DNA from: Toxorhynchites rutilus septentrionalis
Lineage: Eukaryota > Arthropoda > Insecta > Diptera > Culicidae
Reading direction: 5' to 3'
Assembly (NCBI RefSeq): GCF_029784135.1
Contig: NC_073745.1
Coordinates: 240,900,191 to 240,964,190 of the forward strand
Length of the DNA stretch: 64,000 nt
Positions within the stretch are counted from its first letter, which is position 1. Every line of letters starts with the position of its first letter. The translations under genes were made by a program, and so were the position numbers. The notes under the pieces are model-generated. The model was not told the DNA's origin. It saw nothing but the letters and a program-made list of their open reading frames with translations, and did no database searches. Of this stretch, positions 42,601 to 53,317 are shown one piece after another.

Positions 42601-44583
42601 ACACCCATCAATATTCAATGATCCGATAAATTTTTCAACGCCTTTCACGCATATATTGTGTTTGTTTTTATTTTATTTTTCTCTACGATATACCTCGTTG
42701 GGGTTGGTCGATGAATTAGTATAATTGCAGGTGCGTTTTCCCCGCTCTCGTTATTGAGTAATTAAGTGATGAACATACTTTCGCGTTCAGCTTTGTCAGC
42801 GCTGGAGCAGATTTAAGTGTGGCGTAGGAGTGAAAAATTACAGTGGACAGTTCGACACGGTGCATATCTTTGAATGAATTAGCAATTTTCCATACACATG
42901 ACGAACAGCTTTGTACTCCCCTTATTGATTAATAATGGATGCTGACGAACGAAACTAAATTCATGATCAACTATCAATCGAATGAATCCGTTCGACTTGT
43001 CCAGCGGACATTTTAATTAACATTTATTTATTCAAATCACTTACCGCACCATCTAATAATAACTTTCTTCCGAAATGGTACACAGACAACACATCGTACC
43101 ATATTACTGTGATAATGAAATGCAAGCTGACGTTTGAGTGGAGAGCGCACAAGCGCTGGAGCTTGGAGGAATTATCCCGATTAATGGCCGCAGGGTCTGC
43201 AATTAAGTTCATAAATTTCCATGCAAATCCAGAACTGCTTTCGCATGGGCCGAGGAAACGGTCGATTGCAGCAAGACAACCATATCATGGACCTGGGATG
43301 GGCCCAGAAGAACGGAGAACTCATTTATTCGCATCAGACATGCTAGATTATCCAGCTTAGCTTTCCTAGGGTGGTGCTGATTTCGAGCCATAACAAAACT
43401 CATTTGAATATCAAAAGAATGTGATCTTGTACACACATTCTGACTATTAACCACATAGGCGTTTCAATGATTTCGCCAAATTGAATCAGATCTACCCTAT
43501 ATATCTGACAAATGTCAGTCCAAAGGGCTGATTCTAAATTCCGCGGTGTACGTAGTTTATTAAATGTGCACATGATTGGAAGAATGTCAATGAGCATAAT
43601 CGTTGCACTGACTCATGCCATCTCACATTCTTTCAAAAGAGTTCCGGGATTGAGGTGCACAAATCGGGATTTTTTTCTTCTGTATTTCATCATTCGTTAG
43701 CATGGATATAAACATGATCTTTCTTTTAGTTTGTTGATTAGAGTCAAAAACATGAGTTGTATGGCGATTTTTACTGGGAGATATTGTATCGATCACCGAG
43801 TAAGTTTGAAAGTTTAAGTCATTCTAGGATAAAATATCGCTGGTATTTCTAAGTAATTTGTCCACAAAACCATATTATGCGAGTGCATCTCATCCCGAAT
43901 ATAATGTTCGCAATAGTAGCTATCATCACCTTATTTCCCTTATTGTAATAAAATGGAATGTATAACATACATTTTCGAAACCAATATTAACATTATTTTG
44001 GTAGAAATAATCCAATCAGAGCTCAAAATCCCATTATTATTAAAACATTTCAATTTTCAGTTAAACGAAAAAGAAAAAAAAGGAGCAATGAAGACATTTA
44101 CATCATATTTGGAAAGACTATACCAAAAACAGATTTTTTTTTTTTGAGTACGATGTAAAAGAAATACTAGATATTCAACACATAGCCTAAGGTCTCAAAT
44201 AGTAATGGCTCGATATGACAGTGTTTCAAACGAGCCCCCTAGCGATTAATATCTCCATCTGATTTTACATCAGCGCACATACTCAATAAAATTATACAGT
44301 TTCTCCAAACAGTATCCCCTTTGCTCAAGAACCTGTAACTTATCGCTCTCCGAATCTACCGCATCGAAGAACAGGTTCAACTTCCCAGCGGGTATCGCGT
44401 CGCTGCCGCTCAGTTACCTCATGATTGATCATCGGCGGTTCACAAAAGCCATGCGACGCGGGACTCTCATCGTCGTGGCGTTTTTATCTTCCATTTGACC
44501 TCCAACCCCGTCGGCGACAAACAGCGGCTCGGTGTCTGGCCCCAACCGGGAATCTTTCCAAGCGATCTTCGTTTGATTACCGT
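42601..44583. other. non-coding stretch, no gene recognised
   Basis: Mixed composition. A pyrimidine and CG richer block at 44330-44580. No frame over 83 codons and no transposon motif identified. Confidence 0.35.
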
Positions 44584-44602
44584 ATGTGTGTGTGTGTGTG
44601 GG
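44584..44602. repeat. (GT)n microsatellite
   Basis: About nine GT units. Confidence 0.9.
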
Positions 44603-44889
44603 TGTTGTGTTGTAAGAGGGGAGCCCACAAAGCCTAAAACGGCGCGTGAGGGGAATCACTTTCACTACGGGTTGTTCTTACTTTTGATTTCAACCGGAAC
44701 AGCGAAGAGCTCCACGTGCGGAGGATTGTACACAGAATTAAGAGTGAAAAAGAGGTCTACTCTAGGGGCTGTCCACATACCACGTGGACAGAAAAAGCAC
44801 GGTTTTATACTCCCCCCTCCCCCTCCGTGGACAAGCGTGGACATTTTCATACCCCTACCCTTCTTTGTCCACGTGGACATTTTTCCTTT

Positions 44890-46265
44890 TTAAATGAAAA
44901 TAATTAAGGAAACAACTGATTTGCGCCTAAATTCCATTTAAGTTGTTTTTATTTCAAATTTTACTTGCGGTACCCTGTACCTGCTTTGTTATGGCCCATT
45001 GTTCTTGTATGGTAGAGAAATTAGCTGCATAACAAAGCACATGCTCCTTGTGAGTTTAATTTTGAAACACTTGTAAGTATATTTTTTGTTTTTCCATTAT
45101 CATCGAAGATATAAAGGCTATCTGGTTTGCTAACACGGAAACACGCAATGTACAGTTAACCAGGAGAGGAACAATCCGCATCTGAATATGAACTACACAA
45201 CTTCAAAGGTTGATCTTGAGCTTTGCTAATTGACATTGCAAGCGTCAATCGATTAAAAATAAATGGATTTAAAATCATTTTCAAATATATTTTTAGTTCA
45301 CGATTTTCTAAACACTTGCAAAATAAATGTGTTGATATCACATAGACGCCATTAACAATCTAGTCAACTTGATTATTTCGCTTTCATTTGAATCATATGG
45401 AATTCCAGTAGAACTTTTTACTACAGAGATATTCTCGATGGAATGAAAAATTATCCTTCCATTTTGGATTATGAATATTTAAAGACATAACGATCGCAAC
45501 ACCAAATCGAAGGGCAATTGTGGAAACATGAAAATGTTCTATACAAGATCCAGTTATTGCTTTGACAAATGCATTGTTTTATAACAGAGTTACAGTGTTA
45601 CTCAAAATTTTAGATGAAACAAATCTATGCCAACTCCGGAATATGATCGATCACAGTAAATGCCGATTCATCTTCACTCTGGATTTCCAATTCCCTTTAG
45701 TCGGTAGCGCAAGTCAAAACCTTTTCCGCTATAGTTCGGAGAATTTTCAGAGGGTATTAAAGGCGTTTTAAAATATTTTTTTATTTTTCAAATTCTTATG
45801 GGCCATTCTGCGTTGAGTGTCTAGATGACTTTCAAAGTGCTTGCGGGGGAAAATGACATCAGACAACTCACGATACATTGATTCCCAACTATGGAATCAA
45901 GCTTAAATCTCAACTATGAAAGTGGAGTTTTTCTTGAGGCTAATTTTTTGCTCTAAATTGACCGCAATTCAAAATTACGCTACTTAGAAGAATTTAATTA
46001 CATTCATTTGAAAGATGAGAAAATTTTCTGTTGTAGAACATTTCAAATAGTGAAAGATAACAATAGGAATATCATTGTGGTGTCGAGGAAGGAATTGTAG
46101 AAGGGTTGGAGAGCTTTAATTTTGTTGATAGAAACAATTAAGTTTATTTTTATAATATTTATAAAAAATTATAAAAAATCTTGAAAAACTTCAATCCATT
46201 AATTCAAATGTTTTACAATTGCATTATGCATGGATCATTTCACGCAAATGTAAATATTAATTCCT
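44890..46265. other. interior of the GTGGAC-ended element
   Basis: AT-rich. 45417-45530 is a dispersed-repeat fragment also at 17205-17310. No coding potential recognised. Confidence 0.4.
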
Positions 46266-46270
46266 AGAAA

Positions 46271-46425
46271 TGGAGGCGATCTGGCGTAGTGGTAACATCC
46301 ATGCCTCTCACGCTAAAGGTCACGAGTTCAATTCTCACTCCCGACATTCTTCCAAAAATGGAAGTAAAAGTGACGAACCAGCCAAATGAGTTGAAAGTCA
46401 CTCTATAATACAGATAAAAAAAATT
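46271..46425 (+). mobile_element. tRNA-derived SINE (family S1)
   Basis: A box TGGCGTAGTGGTAACA at about 46282-46297, B box GAGTTCAATTCTC at 46324-46336, CTTCCAAAAATGGAAGT and A-rich tail. The best preserved plus-strand copy. Confidence 0.85.
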
Positions 46426-46898
46426 CCTAAAAATTGACGGAATTCTAATACTTTGAAAAATTCTATCCTTTTGAGAAAAGTAATGCGAGAAAATAATTTT
46501 ACACGAAATTCTGCATGAAAAATTATACAAATATTATTATCCTAAGACTAACTGTTCTCGACATAGAACAAAATCTATAGAAAATTATATTTGATGAAAA
46601 AATCATTTGTGTAATATGATGAAAACTTAACCATTATGGAATCATTTATTTTTTATACAAAATAGCTCTGTTGCTCGCAGTTTACATGAGTTATTTTCAG
46701 AATATATATTTCAATGAAAAAGTTCAAAGATATTAGTAAAAATATATGAAGCACTCTCAGGCAGCTCAATCCGTTTATTGATAAATACGGTATACTCAGG
46801 ATGGGCGGAAAGTTTCAAAATTCTGGAAAATGGATCAGTTTTCATTTAATTTAGAATGTATCGGTAATTATATTTGAAAAAAATATTTATTTTTAGTG
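46426..46898. other. AT-rich interior of the GTGGAC-ended element
   Basis: No feature recognised. Confidence 0.35.
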
Positions 46899-47236
46899 TC
46901 CACGTGGACATAGTCTATACCCCCTCTCCCCTCTCCGTGGACAAGCGTGGACATTTTCATGCCCCCTACCCCCCCTTAAATTGTCCACGTGGTATGTGGA
47001 CAGCCCCCTACTAGATTTTCACGTTTTAAAGTTTATTTTTCGGAACTGTTAGAATCTGTGTTAGAATCCTAGATGTGAAAAAAGCATTTGTGATCTGATT
47101 TCTGTTTATTTATTTGGTAAATCAACAGGCACTTCACTGTCCTAATGATAATATCATTGTTCTCATTGTTCTCATTGTAATTATAATAACATGCTCTCAG
47201 TCATCCTTTACAATCGTTCTAGCTTATGACACGTTA

Positions 47237-47396
47237 TTGACGTTGGACTATGTCTTTCATTTCTGTACCTGGGTATAAGTTCAAAGTTTCGAAAACGAGA
47301 ACGTTACATTTGGAGTACAAGGTTTTGAACGTTAATACCTCTTTGCCGGGTGAACTGAGTGGTATGATAATCACTTCTATCGAAAAACTATAGATG
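47237..47396 (+). mobile_element. DINE-like 5' end fragment, head-to-head with copy D
   Basis: TTGACGTTGGACTATGTC, then about 150 bp matching the 5' regions at 60737 (plus) and 48273 (minus): CATTTCTGTACC, AAGTTTCGAAAACG, GAACGTTAATACCTCTTTGC. It runs into the 3' hairpin of the neighbouring minus-strand element. Confidence 0.6.
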
Positions 47397-48288
47397 GGTT
47401 ATGCCTAAGATATAACCGCAAGGTTGACGTAGGACTTGCATGCATCTGCAGTGCCAATTTCCCCAGGCTCCATGGTTTTGAAGTCTGTGTTAGGGAAACA
47501 TTCCATTTTGCAGAAACACAAGCGAGCACAAAAGTACCCACATCTTGCATCTATTCTGCAATGCCAATTTCCCCAGGCTCCATGGTTTTGAAGTCTGTGT
47601 TAGGGAAACATTCCATTTTGCTGAAACACAAGCGAGCACAAAAGTACCCACATCTTGCATCTATTCTGCAATGCCAATTTCCCCAGACCCCATGGTTTTG
47701 AAGCCTGTGTTAGGGAAACATTCCGATTTACAGAGACGCAAGCGAATACAGAAGTACCCGCAGCTTGCATCAATTTTGCAATGCCGATTTCCTCAGACCT
47801 CATAGTTTTGAAGTCTGTGTTAGGGAAACATTTCAATTTGCAGAAACGAGAGCGAATACAAAAGTATCCGCAGCTTGCATCAATTTTGCAACGCCGATTT
47901 CCCAAGGCTCCATGGATTTGAAGTCTATATTAGGGAAACATCCATTCATTCCAGTAATCGTACCTCAATCGTTGCGGAATCATATCTGAGTGGATTTCCG
48001 AGGGGCACTTGCTTATATACCGATTGTTGTGATTTCAATAGCCTGTTTTGTATGGCAGTTTAAGGGCTATTGAAACATGTTTTTGGAACAAAGAGTAACA
48101 GACATATAACGCGTAGACATTTTATCTTTCGAATGAAGTATTTATCATATAATTTCGTTCAGTTGTTTAGGAGGTATTAACGCTCAAAATCTCGTTGCTC
48201 CGGCGTAACGCTTTCGTTTTCGAAACTTCGAACTTACACCCCAGTATAGAAATGAAAGACGTAGTCCTGCGTCAAAAAAAAAAAAAAA
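47390..48288 (-). mobile_element. DINE-1/Helentron-like element, copy D, with 110-bp tandem repeats
   Basis: Minus orientation. 5' end at the poly(A)/poly(T) 48274-48288 followed by GACGCAGGACTACGTC. 3' motif TTGACGTAGGACTTGC at 47424-47439 (plus), then GC and hairpin arms GGTTATGCC (47397-47405) and GATATAACC (47409-47417). Central array of five 110-bp repeats. Confidence 0.7.
47451..47945. repeat. tandem array, exact 110-bp period, 4.5 units
   Basis: The word GCCAATTTCC or GCCGATTTCC recurs at 47453, 47563, 47673, 47783 and 47893, always 110 bases apart with no indel. Units differ by substitutions. Related 95-97-bp repeats occur in the elements at 49.7 and 62.0 kb. Confidence 0.95.
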
Positions 48289-48319
48289 GATTCATATGCT
48301 TGTTAATTATTGACCCGAA

Positions 48320-49280
48320 AACATGTTTCAAAAGCTTAAAAACTTATTTGAAAACATGCTATTGAAAACACACAAATATGTATATAAGCTGCCGCCCGGT
48401 CGGAAATCCATTAACTTTCAATCAGCTAGAGCTAAAGCCAGAAAGGTGATAGCCGAAGCTAAACGTAATAGCTGGATTGAATTCCTCGGGGGCATGAACC
48501 CTAATACGACTACAAGTAGAATATGGTTAACGCTCTCTGTGGCAAGAAATCTTTACACTGCTATCCCATGAGAGATTCCAACGTTATGGTTGGGCACCTG
48601 GCAGACCACTTTGCCAACACTTCAGCCACCTCCAACCACACCAATGCCTTCAAGGCTGTCGAAGTGGAGACCGAACATAAAGTTTTTCCCTCTGATTCAG
48701 GTCAAAGCCATAACTATAACAAAAGGTTCTCTATGGTCGAGTTGTTATGGTCCCTTAATGAGCCCCTCCATGCGAAAATCTCCTTCTGCAGATTATCAAC
48801 GAATGCTGTTCAAACCAATGCTTTCCAGACGCATGGAAAGCTGGCTTAGTCATCCCAAACCCAAAAGCAATAAAAACGTGTTGGGAATAGCTTTCGCCCT
48901 ATCATGCTCTTCAGTTGCTTAGGGAAGTTGGAACCACTGTTGAAACAAGTTTGTTAACAGCCCTTGAAGAATGCCGTTTACTAGACTCTAGGTAACATGC
49001 ATACCGTCGGGGAAAAGGCACCAGCAATGACTTCTGTCAGCTTGATCAGTTTTTTCACGAAACCATCCAGCAGGATCATCACAATGAACTTGCTTATCTT
49101 GATTGGAGACACCATATCATAGATCAACTCCACCAATGGAGATTCAAAGGCTGCCTCTTTGATATTATTCGCTATTTTCTCCTCAACAGAAGCTTCCAGG
49201 TTTCCTTCGGAGAAGCATTATCGGTTAGCAGATCGCAAGAAAATTATCAGAACCATAAGGTTCTTTTCTATCAGTATCCC
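48320..49280 (+). pseudogene. old RNase H-bearing LINE, part 1 (endonuclease/RT linker and RT)
   Basis: Degraded frames: KLPPGRKSINFQSARAKARK, AKRNSWIEFLGGMNPNTTTS, then RT words FPDAWKAGLVIPNP, AYRRGKGTS, ELAYLDW and, at the end, P-stop-GSFLSVSL corresponding to the RT PQGSVLS block. It is interrupted at 49281 by a DINE-like element and resumes at 50245. A different lineage from the I-type LINE at 53-59 kb. Confidence 0.75.
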
Positions 49281-50244
49281 TTTTGACGTAGAACTACGTC
49301 TTTCAGGAAGGGTGCCAAATCAAAAAACAGGTCACATTTTTATGAAATAAAGTTAACGTTAAAAACTATTTTCACTGTGAACGAATTCTCATGATTTGCA
49401 TACCAATCAAATCGGGAATTCTCTAAGATTTGTTCGATATGATATACATTACAATTCGCTAATCTCTAAACGGTTTAAATTCATGAAAGCTGGAAGAACT
49501 TCCTTTTTTCCAATACATTTGTTCTGCCGATTTGTGTGCTAACCCTATCCGTATTTCGAATGCTTATAACACGAACAATTCTAACATATCGGAAAGGTGT
49601 TGGTATCAATTGATAGGAAATATCTATACGCGTCTATCACAATCAATAAAATGTTATTTTCCATGAGATGAACAATTAAATAACTGCAACACAGACTTCA
49701 AAATCGATGTACCTGTGGAAATTCGCTTTGCAAATGTACATTCAAGTCGGGGATATTTTTGTTTCCACCGAGCTGTGTTTCCCTAACACGGACTTCAAAA
49801 TCAATGTGCCTGGGGGAATCCGCTTTGCAAACACATGCAAGTCGGGGATATTTTTTGATGATGAATATTTTTGTACTCGCTTGTCGTTGTGCAGACCGGA
49901 ATATATTTCCCTAAAACGTACTTTTAAACTGAGAAGCCTGGGAAAATCATCATTTCAGATACTAGAGGTGAATGACCTTTCGTGGTTCGTGAAATACGTT
50001 AACATGAGATGGCAATAATTTTAGAGGGAAAAGTACCGTTCACATATTTTGGTAGTCCTAGGCATCATATAAAACGTAAAAGGACGTTCATCAAATTTAT
50101 TTGTAACGAAGAACATAATCTATTACAAAAATTTTGATGCAGTCTAAAATAATATTCGAAGTGGTAAACAAGTGGAGTGCATGATACAATTGCGTAGATT
50201 TGCGTCGAAAATATGCGGCCGTGTCCTAGATACAACCCCGTACA
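49281..50244 (+). mobile_element. DINE-1/Helentron-like element, copy E, inside the old LINE
   Basis: 5' end TTTTGACGTAGAACTACGTC at 49281-49300. Near the 3' end AGATTTGCGTCGA (decayed inverted copy), then ATGC and hairpin arms GGCCGTGTC (50217-50225) and GATACAACC (50229-50237), then CCGTACA before a T run. About two units of a 97-bp repeat at 49694-49890. The LINE frame resumes directly (CTATCAGTATCCC joined to TTTTTGCTGTCAGC), giving clean boundaries without TSD. Confidence 0.75.
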
Positions 50245-51540
50245 TTTTTTGCTGTCAGCAATGCAATCCGTATTTGAGATAATTACTCAAAATAATGACA
50301 TATTGGCCTATACGGATGATATACTGCTGTTGGACCGAATCATTTCCTAGAGCTGATTCTGATTCCATAGGGTTCAAGATTTCAGCAGAGAAATCCAACA
50401 TGTAAATGTAATTCTAAAGGCCTTAGGAAAAAGTTTAGAGCATGTTCAATGAACGGTAGGCCCAATAAACGAGTTCACTCAGCCCGAATTTTTTAAGTGC
50501 TAGTCGATATGAAACTTATATTTGAGGGATGTTTTATTGAATCTAAAGCCGCTTCATTTAATGGGGACAATAAGTGGACGAAGCCACTTAAGCGCTCGGA
50601 AAACTATTCAAAATCGGTAGAGGTATCGTATTTTCCAAAATACAATACAGACTCGAAGTTTTCAGCCGAGCGTCCTGAAAATTACTTGAACAACTAAGGC
50701 CTAGTTACCATAATGTTATCATATTTGCGTCAGGAACCTTTAGGACCAGTAAAGCTTTGCTGGTTGAGGCTGGCAATGTCCCTTTTGATACGTTCCCCTC
50801 AAAAACCTTAGCCATTCGTGATTGGACTCACATAGCATCGGAAAAATATCCGAACCTGCAATCCACTATTATCAGAGCCAACAACTGGCTGCAGGACATT
50901 TGTCAAGTCACTCTTCGGACGTCCGCTCCTCTAAGTAGAGCCGACCATGGGACAATCTTGCGTCAAAAATGAACTGGTCTTTTAAAAATGCTGTGGGTGC
51001 TAGAGAAGGCAGCAGCATTTTTAAGGGCATCTTCAATAAACATCTGCATAATCAATACCCTTTCCATCATAGTATATTCACTGATGGAACCCTTAACGGT
51101 GACTAAGTGGAATTTGGTATTTTTTCTAATAACACGCCATCCAATTGCTATCCATTTGCTCGGTTTTCTCTGCCGAAGTCGCTGCTTTCCTTGTCGCGAC
51201 ATCACTCAACAACAAGACGGCGATCTTCTCTGATTACTAAAGTTCTTTGCTCGCACTCCAAATCGGTGGAAGTGAGCACCCATGGATTCAGAGCACCGAT
51301 GCGGGGATAAAACGGAGGGACACTGCTTTCTTCTGGAACCCTGGCCACTGTGGAATCCAGTGCGACCAACAGGCTGATCGTCTCGCCAAGGAGGGGAGAA
51401 ATGCTGAACTATGGACCACTATGGACGGGGGGCTCCCAAGACATTATCCAATGGGTTGACAACACCCTCAGATTATGCTGGGAAAACAATTGGAATAATT
51501 CTTGTGATCTACCGTTTTGAATCATATTTCGCTTAAGGCA
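50245..51540 (+). pseudogene. old RNase H-bearing LINE, part 2
   Basis: Continues with VFEIITQNNDILAYTDDILL (RT active-site block with YTDD), further degraded RT, then RNase H words IFTDGTLNGD, EFGIFS and FFWNPGHCGIQCDQQADRLA followed by KEGRN. Many stops. Together with part 1 it is one LINE of about 2.2 kb remaining. Confidence 0.75.
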
Positions 51541-51665
51541 TTTGATGCAGAAAACAGATCTAAACTTTATGCACAAGTACTATTTGGTTGAAATTTTTAC
51601 TAAATTAGTTCAACAAGCTTTTAAGCTTTCTACTTTGGTGCCTATTTGATTGAAAACATCAACAA
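51541..51665. other. short non-coding gap
   Basis: Possible LINE 3' UTR. Nothing distinct. Confidence 0.3.
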
Positions 51666-52355
51666 TCTATCTATATAAATAAAAATGTAAGGCAAAATCT
51701 GTTGGTAAGCGGAAAACCCGAAGAAGGGATGGTCCGATTTTAGCCTCCTGTATTTTGTTGTATTCGTCTCTTCCCCTAGATCAATATAGTGGAGAGCAAA
51801 ACCGAAAAATTTTCGGAAAACTCTGAAGGAAGGTCGGAAAATTCGGAAAATTGAATTCCCATATATTTTACAATTAGCTAAGCGTTGTTAGTCCATTTGA
51901 TGTTGGCGCTAACGAAATTGATTTTTGTTCGAAAGTGGAAAATGATTTTCAGACGGAATAACGCATTCCTATATCTTCTATCTATATAAACAAAAATGGA
52001 AGGCCAAATGTGTTGGTGTGCCCTTAACCCGAGGATTGAATGGTCCGATTTGAGCTGTGTTTATTTTGTAATATTCTCTGTATCAAACATGTATTCCATG
52101 CAACGGAGAAACATGTTATTTCCAAATGCTTGAAGAATCTTGAACGAGAATTGTGTCTGATAAGGGCGATTTTTTGTAGAAGTACTAGACAATTTATAGT
52201 AAAAGGAAATTGTAAAGGGTCAAAGGGTAATCAATCAATGAAGAGTTCAGTGATTGGACTCACTAACGTTCACTTAGTAAGAAAACGTGGATGTTTGAAA
52301 GTATTCAAATCAAAAAATCAATTTTGGGCGGGACGAAGTTCGTTGGGTCTGCTAG
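51666..52355 (+). mobile_element. non-autonomous Helitron, copy 2
   Basis: Starts TCTATCTATATAAATAAAAA after A and ends GACGAAGTTCGTTGGGTCTG then CTAG before T. Same family as 34459-35445 but in the opposite orientation, with one fewer internal 5'-block repeat. A 5' start four bases further in (51670) is equally possible. No coding genes. Confidence 0.85.
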
Positions 52356-52970
52356 TTATTGAATAAAAATATTTTTCAATTGAAGCGGATACAAATCAAA
52401 TTTGGCACACTATTTATGAAAAAAACCAAATTTCGGACAAAGTGAATTCAAATTTCGGACACTCTGTTTGCATAACAGTTTCTTGTGGTTTTAAGCTCAA
52501 CTTGTATTTCTGTACAATTACTAATGCAATAAAATGATCAAACATGAGAAAAATGAAGTGTTCGGGTATTTTGGTTATTGTTTAAGGTATATTTGAAGAT
52601 GTTTTTTTCCATTTTTTGAGTGAACTTTTTCTTACAAAAATCTGTACCAAAAATCTGTACCATCGAAAATATTTGTTGTAGAGAAAAGTCCATTTTATTA
52701 GCATAAAAAAGGCTCAAATTTTTTTCATTCGCCATTCGTGTGTTTGTAATGTTTATACATAGTTTTTCCGAATATAGATTGCATACTATCATTTATTAAA
52801 AGTTTCGATCTGTCGCACCAAGCGATACTGCGACGTAAAAGTCATCTTGTATCTCAATGTAGCTTTGTTCAAATGTAAGACATTTCACTCGCGGAAAAAA
52901 TCTGTACCAACCTGTACTTTTTGACGAAAATCTGCGTTGTGTTCCGCACAGAATCTATACCAAAAATAAC
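52356..52970. other. non-coding stretch around the LINE target
   Basis: Contains repeated AAATCTGTACC words (52636-52663, 52897-52910) and ATTTCGGAC pairs (about 52424, 52451). No gene. Confidence 0.35.
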
Positions 52971-52982
52971 GAAAAAATCTAT
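52971..52982. repeat. target-site duplication of the full-length LINE, left copy
   Basis: GAAAAAATCTAT, identical to 58990-59001. Confidence 0.9.
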
Positions 52983-53317
52983 TTTTTTTTTATATAAATC
53001 GTTTATTTTTACAGGCTCAGTTACATTAGTTTAAAGGAGCCGAATTCTTAAGTATATGTTTTAAAACTATACATAAATAATTTTCCTAACACTATGGTTA
53101 GTAAGGTGGAAAACCGATTACTCGCGGTTTACTCGAGTTTAGAGGGTGACATCTTTCAGGAAAGGGATGGGATATAAGGGAATTGTTACAATGTTGATGA
53201 TCACACTCGATTCTTAAATCTATTGTATATTTACATTTCAACTTATTTTACTGTTTATACCAAGGGGGCCAATCGCTCGCAATGGATGAAAAGGAGGGTA
53301 TAAGGACATAGGTACAA
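52983..53317 (-). other. LINE 3' UTR and A-rich tail
   Basis: Ends (minus strand) CTGTAAAAATAAACGATTTA then A run. Matches the 3' UTR at 20433-20781. Confidence 0.85.

Larger units (their letters stand above)
44765..47007. mobile_element. non-autonomous element with GTGGAC-rich inverted ends
   Basis: GGGGCTGTCCACATACCACG (44765) recurs inverted at the right end (CGTGGTATGTGGACAGCCCC, to 47007). Each end is a cluster of about 110-120 bp of GTCCACGTGGAC palindromes with CCCC tracts. An 8-base near-duplication flanks it (CTACTCTA at 44757, CTACTAGA at 47008; 6 of 8). No transposase seen in 2.24 kb. Superfamily not assigned. Confidence 0.7.

Noticed and set aside
47451..47945. CRISPR-like array
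   Set aside because: Contiguous tandem repeat without unique spacers, in a eukaryotic transposon.
52040..52366. 108-codon frame as a protein
   Set aside because: Lies wholly inside a non-coding Helitron. The matching region of the other copy does not keep the frame.
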